Source: Microterricola viridarii
GTDB lineage: Bacteria > Actinomycetota > Actinomycetes > Actinomycetales > Microbacteriaceae
Length of the DNA stretch: 64,000 nt
NCBI RefSeq assembly: GCF_001542775.1
Contig: NZ_CP014145.1
Span: 992,001-1,056,000, forward strand
Direction of reading: 5' to 3'
Positions within the stretch are counted from its first letter, which is position 1, and every line of letters begins with the position of its first letter. The translations under genes were made by a program, and so were the position numbers. Positions 52,319 to 61,713 of the stretch are shown here, in pieces. A model generated the notes under the pieces. It was not told the origin of the DNA. It made no database searches and worked only from the letters and a program-made list of their open reading frames with translations.

Positions 52319-53437
52319 TCAGGCATCCGATTTCGGGGTCTTGGGCGTGCCGGGCGTCGAGCCCGGGAAACTGGTGGGGGGTGTGACGGGGGGAGTGCTC
52401 TGGGCCTTGCGCGGCCGCGGCGCCTTCGGAGCGTGCGGCGCGAGATTCTCGACCACCTTCACCGGGCGGGTGCGCGGCGGGTGGGCGCCCTTCACACTGG
52501 CAGCGCTGTCAAACCCGGTGAGCACGATCGAGTTGAGCGCGGGGAGCTTGATGCCAGCCGCATCCAGCGCCTTCTTCAGGCGGCTGCGCAGCTCGCGGGA
52601 GACGTCATCCTTGGCCACGGTGCGCGTCTTGGCCACCAGGCGGATGACGAGGGCGTCGGCCGAGATCGACTCCAGCCCCCACACCTCTGGCTTCTCCAGC
52701 ATGCGGGAGCGCCAGCGGCTGCTGGTGGCCATCTCGGTCGCGGTGGTCATCAGGAGTTCCTCGACGGCCTCGACGTCGGTGTCATAGGGCACGGCGAGGT
52801 CGATGATGACGCGCGCCCAGCCCTGCGACATGTTGCCGACGCGCAGGATCTCTCCGTTGCGCACGAACCACAGCGTGCCGTTGACGTCGCGGATCTGCGT
52901 GATGCGGATACCGACGGCCTCGACCACACCGGTCGTCGGGCCGACGTCGACGACATCGCCGACGCCGAGTTGGTCCTCCATCACCATGAACAGGCCGTTC
53001 AGGGCGTCCTTGACGATGTTCTGTGCGCCGAAACCGAGTCCGGCACCGACGGCGGCGGTGAGCAGTGCGAAGGAGCCGAGAACCGTCGAGTCGATCTGGT
53101 TGATGATCAGCAGCACCGTGACCGTGAAGATGGTGACGTTGACGATGTTGGTGAGCACCGAGCCGAGCGTTCGGGTGCGTTGCACGAGGCGCACGGCAGC
53201 CAGTGGGGATGCCGCGGCTATCGCCTGGGTGTCATCGACGTTCTGCGTCTTCTTGACGCCGGAGACGATCTGGCGCACGACCCGCTGAATGGCGAAGTGC
53301 AGCACCCACCGGATGACGAACGCCAGAACGACGATGATGACGATGTTGACGAGCTTCGACAGGAAATTATCTGAAGCGCCCAGAAACGTGCTGATCGCTG
53401 CAAAGAAGCCGAAGAAGGCAGCCCAGAACTCTTCCAT
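52319..53437 (-). CDS. mechanosensitive ion channel (MscS family)
   Basis: 372 aa. Three N-terminal helices, the pore-lining segment with Gly/Ala spacing (FALLTAAVGAGLGFGAQNIV, KDALNGLFMVMEDQLGVGDV) and the MscS beta domain (VVEAVGIRITQIRDVNGTLW, FVRNGEILRVGNMSQGWAR). Releases solutes on hypo-osmotic shock. A C-terminal low-complexity Pro/Lys tail (about 320-372) is cytoplasmic. The GlbO gene follows directly. Confidence 0.92.
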   Translation of the reverse strand: MEEFWAAFFGFFAAISTFLGASDNFLSKLVNIVIIVVLAFVIRWVLHFAIQRVVRQIVSGVKKTQNVDDTQAIAAASPLAAVRLVQRTRTLGSVLTNIVNVTIFTVTVLLIINQIDSTVLGSFALLTAAVGAGLGFGAQNIVKDALNGLFMVMEDQLGVGDVVDVGPTTGVVEAVGIRITQIRDVNGTLWFVRNGEILRVGNMSQGWARVIIDLAVPYDTDVEAVEELLMTTATEMATSSRWRSRMLEKPEVWGLESISADALVIRLVAKTRTVAKDDVSRELRSRLKKALDAAGIKLPALNSIVLTGFDSAASVKGAHPPRTRPVKVVENLAPHAPKAPRPRKAQSTPPVTPPTSFPGSTPGTPKTPKSDA

Positions 53438-53515
53438 AATCTCCGAGTCTATCGATCGGCTCTTCGCAGGAGCTGGGCGGCACGCCCTTCTGGCGGCTCA
53501 GCCCGCTCAACGGAG

Positions 53516-53554
53516 TTCGCCCCCGACTACCGAAGCCTGGTAGTCGAGGGCGAA
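53516..53554. terminator. hairpin terminator between MscS and ABC exporter operons
   Basis: Near-perfect inverted repeat with TTCGCCC-CGACTACC on the left arm and GGTAGTCG-A-GGGCGAA on the right arm, loop GAAGCCT. It lies 25 bases 3' of the ABC-2 permease stop (minus strand) and upstream of the MscS start, so it probably ends the exporter operon. Confidence 0.7.
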
Positions 53555-53579
53555 GTGGTGCTACACCGTGGACGGGGCG

Positions 53580-54416
53580 CTACGCGTCGCGTCGTTTCAG
53601 CGAGATGGCCGCTCCGATGAGCGAGACGGTCACCCACGCCAGCACGATGAGCAGGTTCAGGGGCACCGACGTGATCTCGCTCGAGAACGAGCTCTGGCCG
53701 AACGAGGCCATGCCAGCCGACATCAGTGCGTAGGGCAGCAAGTCGTGCGCCCACTCGGTTGGAATCATCTGCAACACCATCGGGAGCAGCAGCAGCAGCC
53801 CAAGGATGGTGGCGATGCCGCCGGCGCTGTTGCGCAGGATCGCCCCGATGCCGAGGCCGACAAGCGAGACGAGCGCCAGGTAGAGTGCGGCGCCGAGGAG
53901 CGGCAGTATCACGTCGACATCGGTGAGGCTGGCGCTGACGCCCTGGCCGCCGAGCACAGCAGAGGAGACGAGGAACGCGCCGACCGTGCTGAGTGCGCCG
54001 ACGACGAAGGTCGAGACCAGCAGCACGAGGCCCTTCGCGGCGAGGGCCGGGAGGCGGCGCGGGACCGCCGTCAGCGTGGAACGGATCATGCCGGTGGAGT
54101 ACTCGCCGCTGATGACGAGCACGCCCAGCACGGCGACGACGAGTTGGCCGAAGACGACGCCGAAGGTGGCGCACATCAGCAGCAACCCACGCTGTTCGGC
54201 GGCCGAGCCGGTGCCGCCCTCCGCGACCATGCCGGACAAGCTGCTGGACATCAGGAAGGCCATGCCGAGCGCGATCGCGAACACGATCAGGTACGACCAC
54301 ACGGTGGAGCGGAGGCTGCGCAGCTTGATCCACTCCGAGCGGATGACGCCGCCGAAGCTCAACCGGCTGCCCGTCTGCTGGCGTGCTGCGGTCGGGGTGA
54401 GTGCGGTGGTGCTCAT
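53580..54416 (-). CDS. ABC-2 type permease
   Basis: 278 aa with six helices. Starts MSTTALTPTAARQQTGSRLS, then IRSEWIKLRSLRSTVWSYLI, the usual ABC-2 N-terminus, and repeated hydrophobic segments to WVTVSLIGAAISLKRRD. Pairs with the upstream ATPase (ATGA overlap at 54,413-54,416) as a drug or peptide exporter or immunity transporter; substrate unknown. Confidence 0.9.
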   Translation of the reverse strand: MSTTALTPTAARQQTGSRLSFGGVIRSEWIKLRSLRSTVWSYLIVFAIALGMAFLMSSSLSGMVAEGGTGSAAEQRGLLLMCATFGVVFGQLVVAVLGVLVISGEYSTGMIRSTLTAVPRRLPALAAKGLVLLVSTFVVGALSTVGAFLVSSAVLGGQGVSASLTDVDVILPLLGAALYLALVSLVGLGIGAILRNSAGGIATILGLLLLLPMVLQMIPTEWAHDLLPYALMSAGMASFGQSSFSSEITSVPLNLLIVLAWVTVSLIGAAISLKRRDA

Positions 54417-55324
54417 CGCGTGGCCTCCGTGCGGTATTCGACGGCATCCTGGGTCAGGGCCATGTAGGCCTCCTCCAGCGATGCGTTCTGCGGGGTGAGT
54501 TCGTGCAGCACGAGGGAATGGGCTGCCGCGAGCTCACCGATTCGCTGGGCGGCGAGGCCGGTGACCTGGAGCAGGCCGTTCTCGGAGCGGAGCACCGCAA
54601 CATCCGGGGCCACCAACAGCTCGGCGAGCTGGCTTGCGTGCGGGGAGCGCACGGTCACACTGGCGAGCGACGCCCCGGCGACGATGTCGGCGACGGGTGC
54701 GTCGGCAATGATCTGGCCGCGGCCGAGCACGATGATGTGGTCGGCGGTCTGCGCCATCTCGCTCATCAGGTGCGAGGAGAGGAAGATCGTGCGGCCCTCG
54801 GCGGCGAGGCTGCGCACCAGCTGGCGCACCCAGAGCACGCCCTCCGGGTCAAGCCCGTTGACCGGCTCGTCGAGAATGAGGGTGGCCGGGTCGCCGAGCA
54901 GTGCGGCGGCGATGCCGAGGCGCTGGCCCATGCCGAGCGAGAAACCGCCGACGCGCTTCTTGGCGACGGACTGCAGGCCGGTCAGGTCGATGACCTCTTG
55001 CACGCGCTTGGCGCCGATGCCGTGGGTGGCGGCCATGGCGAGAAGGTGGTTCTGCGCGGTGCGGCCCGTGTGCACGGCCTTGGCGTCGAGCAGGGCGCCG
55101 ACCTCGCGCAGCGGGGCTGAGTGCGCGGCGTACGGCTTGCCGTTGACGGCCACGCGGCCGGCGCTCGGCCGGTCGAGGCCCACGATCATGCGCATGGTGG
55201 TGGACTTGCCCGCACCGTTCGGGCCGAGGAATCCGGTGACCTGCCCGGGGCGCACGGTGAAGGAGATGTCGTTGACGGCCGTCTTGGCGCCGTAGCGCTT
55301 GGAGAGCCCTTCTGCTGTGATCAT
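54413..55324 (-). CDS. ABC transporter ATP-binding protein (DrrA/CcmA-like)
   Basis: 303 aa. Walker A GPNGAGKSTTMRM, signature FSLGMGQRLGIAAALLGDP, Walker B LILDEPVNGLDPEG, H-loop SSHLMSEMAQ. The post-ATPase C-terminal domain contacts its permease partner. First gene of the two-gene exporter operon. Its 5' side faces the repeat cluster that separates it from pepN. Confidence 0.93.
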   Translation of the reverse strand: MITAEGLSKRYGAKTAVNDISFTVRPGQVTGFLGPNGAGKSTTMRMIVGLDRPSAGRVAVNGKPYAAHSAPLREVGALLDAKAVHTGRTAQNHLLAMAATHGIGAKRVQEVIDLTGLQSVAKKRVGGFSLGMGQRLGIAAALLGDPATLILDEPVNGLDPEGVLWVRQLVRSLAAEGRTIFLSSHLMSEMAQTADHIIVLGRGQIIADAPVADIVAGASLASVTVRSPHASQLAELLVAPDVAVLRSENGLLQVTGLAAQRIGELAAAHSLVLHELTPQNASLEEAYMALTQDAVEYRTEATR

Positions 55325-55412
55325 GCCTCAAAACTACGGTGTGGCGGCTGCCGCGCGCATCGATCCAAGGAATGGTGCTGTGTACTCCCGGGGGATGACA
55401 TCGGGCGGCGTT

Positions 55413-55783
55413 GGCTTCGGTCGCTGGCGCTCCCTCGAGCCAACGTGAGGGAGAAGACAGGTGCCGCGCCGCTCTGCACGTCGGCTGGAGGGTGCCGCGC
55501 CGCGACGAAGGAGCAGCGCAGCACCCGAAGCCCCGGAGCCCACCCGATCGGGCAGCTCCGACGTGCTCCGCCCGGGTGGCTTCGGTCGCTGGCGCTCCCT
55601 CGAGCCAACGTGAGGGAGAAGACCGGTGCCGCGCTGCTCTGCACGTCGGCTGGGGGTGCCGCGCCGCGACGAAGGAGCAGCGCAGCACCCGAAGCCCCGG
55701 AGCCCACCCGATCGGGCAGCTCCGACGTGCTCCGCCCGGGTGGCTTCGGTCGCTGGCGCTCCCTCGAGCCAACGTGAGGGAGG
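55413..55783. repeat. tandem 165-bp repeat, 2 full copies plus a partial
   Basis: Units begin GGCTTCGGTCGCTGGCGC at 55413, 55578 and 55742 (165- and 164-base periods); the third copy stops after about 42 bases. Each holds CTCCCTCGAGCCAACGTGAGG and CGACGAAGGAGCAGCGCAGC. No start-supported gene crosses it; open frames read as Ala/Gly/Arg-rich repeats. Related blocks occur at 7.4-7.9 kb and inverted at 62,437-62,545. Confidence 0.9.
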
Positions 55784-55798
55784 CTAGGCAGGCTCTTC

Positions 55799-55886
55799 CG
55801 TTGATCGAGTAGGCCCGCTAGGGCCGTATCGAGATCTCGCAACGAGCTCTCGATACGCGCCGCAGGCGGCGCTACTCGATCAACGG
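55799..55886. repeat. 88-bp palindromic dispersed element
   Basis: Outer arms CCGTTGATCGAGTAG at 55799-55813 and CTACTCGATCAACGG at 55872-55886, inner arms GTATCGAGA at 55826-55834 and TCTCGATAC at 55848-55856. The whole folds as one hairpin. It lies 11 bases 3' of the pepN stop (minus strand) and may act as a terminator or a REP-like element. A half copy lies at 5832-5878. Confidence 0.85.
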
Positions 55887-55896
55887 GGAGGCGGTG

Positions 55897-58482
55897 CTAG
55901 CGGCGGTCGCGCTCCTGGGCGGCGAGGGCGCGCTCCACCCGGGAGAGCTCCTCCACCACGATGCGGCGGAGCGCCGGCGGGCCGTCGTTGGCGGCCAGCC
56001 AGGCCCGGGAGGCCTCGGCCAGCTCGGCGCTGGCCAGCGGCGCCGGGTACAGCCCGCGGATGATCGCCGCAGCCATGTTGTAGCTGCGGCTCGACCACAC
56101 CTGCTGCAGCATCGCGAAGTACGGCTCCAGCTGCGGCGCGAGCAGATCGCTCGGCCGTGCCCGACGCCAGCCCAGCGCATGCGCGCGCACGTAGTCGTTC
56201 GACAGGCTGGTGTCGGTGGCGGCTGCCGTCCACGCGGCGAGCTTGCCGGCGGCATTCGGCATCGCGGCCTTCGCCGTGAGTGCCGACTGCCGACCCTTGG
56301 CCGTGTCGTCGGTGGCCAGCACCTCGTCGATGCTCTCCACGGATGCCAGCCCGGCCGCCGCGAGCGAGATCACGATCTCCCAGCGCAGCTCGGTGTCGAT
56401 GCTCAGCCCGGCCAACAGAGCCTCGCCCGCGAGCAGTTCGACGAGCACATCCAGCTGCCCCGGCGCCGAAGCGATGGCGATGAAGCTCCGCAGCAGCTGC
56501 AATTGGGCATCCGAGCCGGCGTCGGCCGACTGGGTGAGCGCCCAGAGGGCGTCGCCCGCCTCAACGGCCGTCTCCGCCCGGAACTCCGGGGCCACGTACT
56601 GGCCGAGCACCAGCTCGAGCAGGCGCAGCGACAGCGCGCGCTGGGCCGACTGGGTCTCCGCAGCGATGTTGCCGAGCACCAGCCGCACGAAGTCGCGCGG
56701 GCTCGCCTCGGCGTCCCTGGTGGCGTCCCAGATGGCGCCCCAGATCACGGCGCGAGCCAGTGGGTCGCTGATCCTCGCCAAACGCTCGATCGCGACGGTG
56801 TGCGAGGCGTCGTCCAGACGGATCTTGGCGTAGGCGAGGTCGTCGTCGTTCAGCAGCACGAGCGCTGGCCGGGGGAGCCCGACCAGCTCGGCCACCTCGG
56901 TGCGCTCCCCATCCACGTCCAACTCGACGCGGTGGGTGCGCACGAGCGCGCCGTCGACATCGTTGTAGAAGCCGATAGCCAGGCGGTGTGGCCGGATCGT
57001 TGGCTGCTCTGATGCCGCAGACTGCAGCACAGCAAAGCCCGTGATGGTGCCGTCATCCGTCGTCTGGATCTCGGGTCGCAGCGTGTTCACACCGGCCGTC
57101 TCCAGCCAGAGCTTCGACCATTCGGTGAGCTCGCGGCCGCTGGTGACCTCAAGTTCGTCGAGCAGGTCGCGCAGCGTGGCATTGCCGCCGGCGTGCTTCT
57201 GGAGGTAGGCGGAGATGCCGGCGTAGAAGGCGTCCAGGCCGACCCAGGCCACGAGCTGCTTGATCACGGAGGCGCCCTTCGAGTAGGTGATGCCGTCGAA
57301 GTTCACCTCCACGTCTTCGAGGTCGTTGATCGTCGCGACGATCGGGTGGGTGGACGGCAGCTGGTCCTGTTCGTAGGCGTGCGTCTTCTCGGTGGAGGCG
57401 AATGTCGCCCAGGAGTCGGCGTACTCGGTGGCGCTGGCCGCGGCGATCGTGGACGTCCAGGTGGCGAAGGACTCGTTCAGCCAGAGGTCGTTCCACCACT
57501 TCATGGTGACCAGGTTGCCGAACCACATGTGGCTGAGCTCGTGCAGCACGACGAGCGCACGCTGCTCCTTGCGGGCATCCGGCACCTTGGAGCGGAACAG
57601 GTAGCCCTCGTTGAACGTGACGGCGCCGACGTTCTCCATGGCGCCCCAGTTGTACTCGGGCACGAAGATCTGGTCGTACTTCTCGTACGGGAAGCCGACG
57701 CCGTAGCTGGCCTCGTAGTAGGCGAGCCCCTGCCGGGTCTTCTCGAACATCACCTCGGGTTCGACGTAGTCGGCGAGGGATGCCCGGGCGAACAGCCCGA
57801 GCGGAATGGTGCGTCCGTCGGCCGTCGTCGCCTCGCTGTGCCACTCGCTGTATGGGCCGGCGATGAGCGCGGCGATGTACGTCGAGATGTGCGGGCTGGG
57901 CGGGAAGACCCATCGGGCCGCCCCGCCTTCCCCGCTGATTGAGCCTGCGCCGTCCTGAGCCTGTCGAAGGGTCGAAAGCTCGGGCTCGGGAGTCGTCGAG
58001 TTGCTGATCACGTGCCAGTCGGCGGGTGCGATGACGGTGAACTGGTAGCTCGCCTTCAAGTCCGGCTGGTCGAAGCAGGCGAACACTCGGTTCGCCTCGG
58101 CCACCGCGAACTCGGTGTACAGGTAGGGCTTGCCGTCGACCGGATCGCTGAAGCGGTGCAGGCCTTCGCCGGTATTCGTATACGCGGAATCTGCTTCAAT
58201 GTGAAGCTCATTCACGGTTTCGAGGTTGTCCAAGCGGATGCGGAGGCCGTCGCTGACGGCGGCCGGGTTCAGCGCGACGCCGTTCAGCGTCACGCTGTGT
58301 ACCGCCCGGGTGTTGGCCTCGATGAAGGTCGACGAGCCGGCCACGGCGCCGAAGCGCACCGTGGTCGTGCTGCCGAACAGCTCCTCGCCGCGGGTCAGGT
58401 CGACGACGATCTCATAGCTCGGGCCGGTGACGACGGATGAGCGTTGCTCGGCCTCCGCGCGGGTGAGGTTGGACTCGGCCAC
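55897..58482 (-). CDS. pepN: aminopeptidase N (second paralogue)
   Basis: 861 aa M1-family peptidase. Substrate exopeptidase motif GAMENVG; zinc site HELSHMWFGNLVTMKWWNDL, LWLNESFATW (HExxH..18..E). Cleaves N-terminal residues from peptides. Strong paralogue of the next gene (shared blocks such as YTNTGEGLHRF and TAGVNTLRPEIQTTDDGTI). Residues about 168-187 (LSTLRQAQDGAGSISG) replace 7 residues in the paralogue and are coded by a dispersed-repeat fragment (57,937-57,972). Otherwise full length. Confidence 0.94.
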   Translation of the reverse strand: MAESNLTRAEAEQRSSVVTGPSYEIVVDLTRGEELFGSTTTVRFGAVAGSSTFIEANTRAVHSVTLNGVALNPAAVSDGLRIRLDNLETVNELHIEADSAYTNTGEGLHRFSDPVDGKPYLYTEFAVAEANRVFACFDQPDLKASYQFTVIAPADWHVISNSTTPEPELSTLRQAQDGAGSISGEGGAARWVFPPSPHISTYIAALIAGPYSEWHSEATTADGRTIPLGLFARASLADYVEPEVMFEKTRQGLAYYEASYGVGFPYEKYDQIFVPEYNWGAMENVGAVTFNEGYLFRSKVPDARKEQRALVVLHELSHMWFGNLVTMKWWNDLWLNESFATWTSTIAAASATEYADSWATFASTEKTHAYEQDQLPSTHPIVATINDLEDVEVNFDGITYSKGASVIKQLVAWVGLDAFYAGISAYLQKHAGGNATLRDLLDELEVTSGRELTEWSKLWLETAGVNTLRPEIQTTDDGTITGFAVLQSAASEQPTIRPHRLAIGFYNDVDGALVRTHRVELDVDGERTEVAELVGLPRPALVLLNDDDLAYAKIRLDDASHTVAIERLARISDPLARAVIWGAIWDATRDAEASPRDFVRLVLGNIAAETQSAQRALSLRLLELVLGQYVAPEFRAETAVEAGDALWALTQSADAGSDAQLQLLRSFIAIASAPGQLDVLVELLAGEALLAGLSIDTELRWEIVISLAAAGLASVESIDEVLATDDTAKGRQSALTAKAAMPNAAGKLAAWTAAATDTSLSNDYVRAHALGWRRARPSDLLAPQLEPYFAMLQQVWSSRSYNMAAAIIRGLYPAPLASAELAEASRAWLAANDGPPALRRIVVEELSRVERALAAQERDRR
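57932..57974. repeat. dispersed repeat fragment inside pepN
   Basis: Plus strand CCGCTGATTGAGCCTG ... CCTGAGCCTGTCGAAGG, the reverse complement of the common 'CTTCGACAGGCTCA' repeat seen five times near 7.5 kb. It is in frame in pepN and adds LRQAQDGAGSIS to a surface loop. The neighbouring paralogue lacks it. Confidence 0.75.
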
Positions 58483-58484
58483 GG

Positions 58485-61085
58485 TCAGACCGCCGCCGTG
58501 TCGGATGCCGCGGCGTCGACGGCCTGCGCCGCCAGCGCCCGCTCGACGCCGGCCAGGTTCTCGCCGACGAGGCGGCGGAGAGCCGGAACGTCCGGGTTGG
58601 CGGCCAGCCAGGCGCGGGTGGCATCCGCCAGCTCGGTGCTCGCGAGCGGCGCCGGGTAGAAGTCAACGACCAGGGTCTCGGCGATGGCGTAGGAACGGTT
58701 CTGCCAGAGCTCTGAGATCGCCGCGAAGTACGGCGCGACGAGGTCGTTCAGCGTGGCCGGGTCGTTCGTGTGCACGACGCCGATGCCGGTGTGGCGCACG
58801 ATCATGTTCGGCGCGGAGTCACTCTCGACGAGGGCGTTGAACGCGGCGAGCTTGGCCGTCGCTGTCGGCACGGTGGCGTGGGCGCGGGCCGCGGCCTGCG
58901 CTCCGTTGGCGGTGTTGTCGGCGGCCAGGGCTGCGTCGATCTCGTCGGCACCCGCTGCGCCGTTCAGGACCAGGCCTTCCAGCAGCTCCCAGCCGAGGTC
59001 GGTGTCGATCTCGAGCTCGGCCAGCGTGATGCTGCCGTCCTGCAGTGCGGCGAGGGTCGCGACGTGTGCGGGGGTGGAGGCGAGGCTGGCGAAGGCCTTG
59101 ACCAGCTGGAACTGCAGGTCGCTGCCGGCCGCCGCGCCCTGGGCGAGGCTCCAGAGCGTGTCACCGACGTTCTGCAGCGTTGCCGCGCGCCGGGCGGGCG
59201 CCACGTACTGCTTGGTGGCGAGCGCCAGCTGGCCGAGCACAGTGCGCACGGTGGTCGACTCGGTCTCGGCGGCGATGTTGCCGAGCACGAGGCGCACGAA
59301 GTCGCTCGCCGGGCTCTCGCCGTCGCGGGTGGCATCCCATACCGAACCCCAGACCAGCGAACGGGCCAGACCGCTCTCGAATGCGGAGAGGTGGGCCAGG
59401 GCGACCGCGTGCGAGGCCGGGTCGAGGCGGATCTTCGCGTAGGCGAGGTCGTCGTCGTTCAGCAGAACGAGGTCGGGGCGGTTCAGGCCGACGAGCTCGG
59501 CGACCTCGGTGCGCTCCCCGGCGACGTCGAGCTCGACGCGGTGGCTGCGCTTCAGAACGCCGTCGACGAGGTTGTAGAAGCCGATAGCGAGGCGGTGCGG
59601 CCGGATGGTGGGGTAGTCGTCTGCCGCGGACTGCAGCACGGCGAAGCCGGTGATGGTGCCGTCATCCGTGGTCTGGATCTCGGGGCGCAGTGTGTTGACG
59701 CCGGCCGTCTCGAGCCACAGCTTCGACCACTCTGAGAGGTCGCGGCCGCTGGCCGTCTCCAGCTCGCTGAGCAGGTCGACCAGCTCGGTGTTGCCCCAGG
59801 CGTTCTTCTTGAAGTACGCGGCGACACCGGTGAAGAAGGCGTCGATGCCGACCCAGGCGACGAGCTGCTTGAGCACGGAGCCACCCTTGGCGTAGGTGAT
59901 GCCGTCGAAGTTGACGAGCACGTCCTCGAGGTCGTTGATGGTGGCGACGATCGGGTGGGTGGATGGCAGCTGGTCTTGGCGGTACGCCCAGCTCTTCTCC
60001 ATCACGGCGAAGGTGGTCCAGGCCTCTGTCCACTCGGTGGCCTCGGCGGTGGCGATGGTCGACGCCCACTCGGCGAAGGACTCATTCAGCCAGAGGTCGT
60101 TCCACCACTTCATGGTGACGAGGTCGCCGAACCACATGTGGGCCAGCTCGTGCAGGATCGTGACGACCCGGCGCTCCTTGATGGCGTCGGTCACCTTGGA
60201 ACGGAACACGTAGCTCTCGGTGAAGGTCACCGCTCCGGCGTTCTCCATGGCGCCCGCGTTGAACTCGGGCACGAACATCTGGTCGTACTTCTCGAAGGGG
60301 TAGGCGAAGTCGAACTTCTCCTCGAAGTAGGCGAAGCCCTGGCGGGTCTTCTCGAAGATGTAGTCGGCGTCGAGGAACTCGGCCAGCGAGGCGCGGCTGA
60401 ACACGCCGAGCGGGATGACGCGGCCGTCGCGGCTGGTCAGCTCGGAGCGCACGACGCTGTACGGGCCGGCGACGAGGGCGGTGATGTAGCTGGAGATGCG
60501 CGGGGTGGGCGCGAAGGCCCACGTCGCCGCTCCGTTGCCGGCATCCGTCGGCTCAGGCGTCGTGGAGTTACTGATCAGCTGCCAGGCGGCCGGGGCGGTC
60601 ACCGTGAAGCGGAAGCTCGCCTTCAGGTCGGGCTGCTCGAACACGGCGAACATGCGACGCGAGTCCGGTACCTCGAACTGGGTGTACAGGTAGACCTCGC
60701 CGTCGACGGGGTCGACGAAGCGGTGCAGGCCCTCTCCGGTGTTCGTGTAGATCGCGTCGGCGACGACGGTCAGCACGTTCTCCTCGGCCAGGTTGTCGAG
60801 CTGGATCCGGATGCCGTCGCTCACCGTCGCCGGGTCGAGCTCGACGCCGTTGAGGGTGACAGAGTGCACCGTGCGGGTGATGGCGTCGATGAACGTGGAG
60901 GCCCCGGCACTCGCGCTGAACGCGACGGTGGTCTCACTGCGGAACAGCTCAGGCCCGGTGGTGAGATCGAGGGTGACGTCATAGCTCTCGACGCGAACCA
61001 GCGCTGCGCGCTCCTGGGCTTCGACGCGGGTCAGGTTTTCTCCGGGCAACGGTGCCTCCTGTGGCATATCGGTTGAGGCATTCAC
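58485..61085 (-). CDS. pepN: aminopeptidase N (first paralogue)
   Basis: 866 aa M1 peptidase. GAMENAG exopeptidase motif; zinc site HELAHMWFGDLVTMKWWNDL and NESFAEW. N-terminus MNASTDMPQEAPLPGENLTR. It is encoded two bases before its paralogue, implying tandem duplication and co-expression, possibly with differing peptide preferences. Full length. Confidence 0.95.
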   Translation of the reverse strand: MNASTDMPQEAPLPGENLTRVEAQERAALVRVESYDVTLDLTTGPELFRSETTVAFSASAGASTFIDAITRTVHSVTLNGVELDPATVSDGIRIQLDNLAEENVLTVVADAIYTNTGEGLHRFVDPVDGEVYLYTQFEVPDSRRMFAVFEQPDLKASFRFTVTAPAAWQLISNSTTPEPTDAGNGAATWAFAPTPRISSYITALVAGPYSVVRSELTSRDGRVIPLGVFSRASLAEFLDADYIFEKTRQGFAYFEEKFDFAYPFEKYDQMFVPEFNAGAMENAGAVTFTESYVFRSKVTDAIKERRVVTILHELAHMWFGDLVTMKWWNDLWLNESFAEWASTIATAEATEWTEAWTTFAVMEKSWAYRQDQLPSTHPIVATINDLEDVLVNFDGITYAKGGSVLKQLVAWVGIDAFFTGVAAYFKKNAWGNTELVDLLSELETASGRDLSEWSKLWLETAGVNTLRPEIQTTDDGTITGFAVLQSAADDYPTIRPHRLAIGFYNLVDGVLKRSHRVELDVAGERTEVAELVGLNRPDLVLLNDDDLAYAKIRLDPASHAVALAHLSAFESGLARSLVWGSVWDATRDGESPASDFVRLVLGNIAAETESTTVRTVLGQLALATKQYVAPARRAATLQNVGDTLWSLAQGAAAGSDLQFQLVKAFASLASTPAHVATLAALQDGSITLAELEIDTDLGWELLEGLVLNGAAGADEIDAALAADNTANGAQAAARAHATVPTATAKLAAFNALVESDSAPNMIVRHTGIGVVHTNDPATLNDLVAPYFAAISELWQNRSYAIAETLVVDFYPAPLASTELADATRAWLAANPDVPALRRLVGENLAGVERALAAQAVDAAASDTAAV

Positions 61086-61250
61086 GTCTGTGAGACGTCA
61101 ACGGCTCGAATGTTGTGGATCGTGTCCAGCAAACAAGCCTAGTAGCGGGGCGCGGTCGGTGTCTTGACGCTGGCCGGTGCTCGGCGCACACTGAGGGTGA
61201 ACGACCGTTCGGCCGCTCATTCCCACAGCATCCAACGCAAGGGAAGAGTC

Positions 61251-61703
61251 ATGCCAACCATCGAGGAAAGCGTCTTCATCGCCCGCCCGCCGCAGGAAGT
61301 CTTCGACTTCGTCGCCACACCCGCCAACAACACGGTCTGGGACTCGTCCATCGTCGCGTCTGAGCAAGAGGGCGACGGCCCCCTGGCGGTGGGCACCCGC
61401 ACCCGGGGCGCCAGCAAGATCATGGGGCGACATTTCGAGTGGACAACCGAGGTGACTGCGTTCGAACCGCCCACTGAGTTCTCGCTGCACTCGGTAGAGG
61501 GCCGGATGAAGTTCGTCGTCACGAGCACGTTCGCGCCCGCCGACGGAGGTACCCGGTTCACGTATCGGATCGATGCGGAGTCCGGCCTGGGCGGAGTCTT
61601 CGGCAAGATGGCCGACCCGCTCATCCAGCGGGCGCAGGCGCGCACGGTGCGGGCGAATCTGGAATCCCTGGCCGAGCTCCTCGTCGAGCACCCGGCCGGG
61701 TGA
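61251..61703 (+). CDS. SRPBCC-family (polyketide cyclase/START-like) protein
   Basis: 150 aa from the ATG at 61251, with ribosome site GGGAAGAG 5 bases upstream. Pattern MPTIEESVFIARPPQEVFDF, PANNTVWDSSIVASEQEGDG, GTRTRGASKIMGRHFEWTTE, FRYRID-like end. SRPBCC fold: a hydrophobic pocket for lipids or polyketides; ligand unknown. Divergent from pepN. Confidence 0.85.
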   Translation: MPTIEESVFIARPPQEVFDFVATPANNTVWDSSIVASEQEGDGPLAVGTRTRGASKIMGRHFEWTTEVTAFEPPTEFSLHSVEGRMKFVVTSTFAPADGGTRFTYRIDAESGLGGVFGKMADPLIQRAQARTVRANLESLAELLVEHPAG

Positions 61704-61713
61704 GCGCGCGTCC

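Noticed and set aside
55413..55783. CRISPR-like appearance of regular repeats
   Set aside because: Tandem 165-base copies with no short repeat/unique spacer alternation and no cas genes; not CRISPR. No CRISPR array was seen elsewhere.
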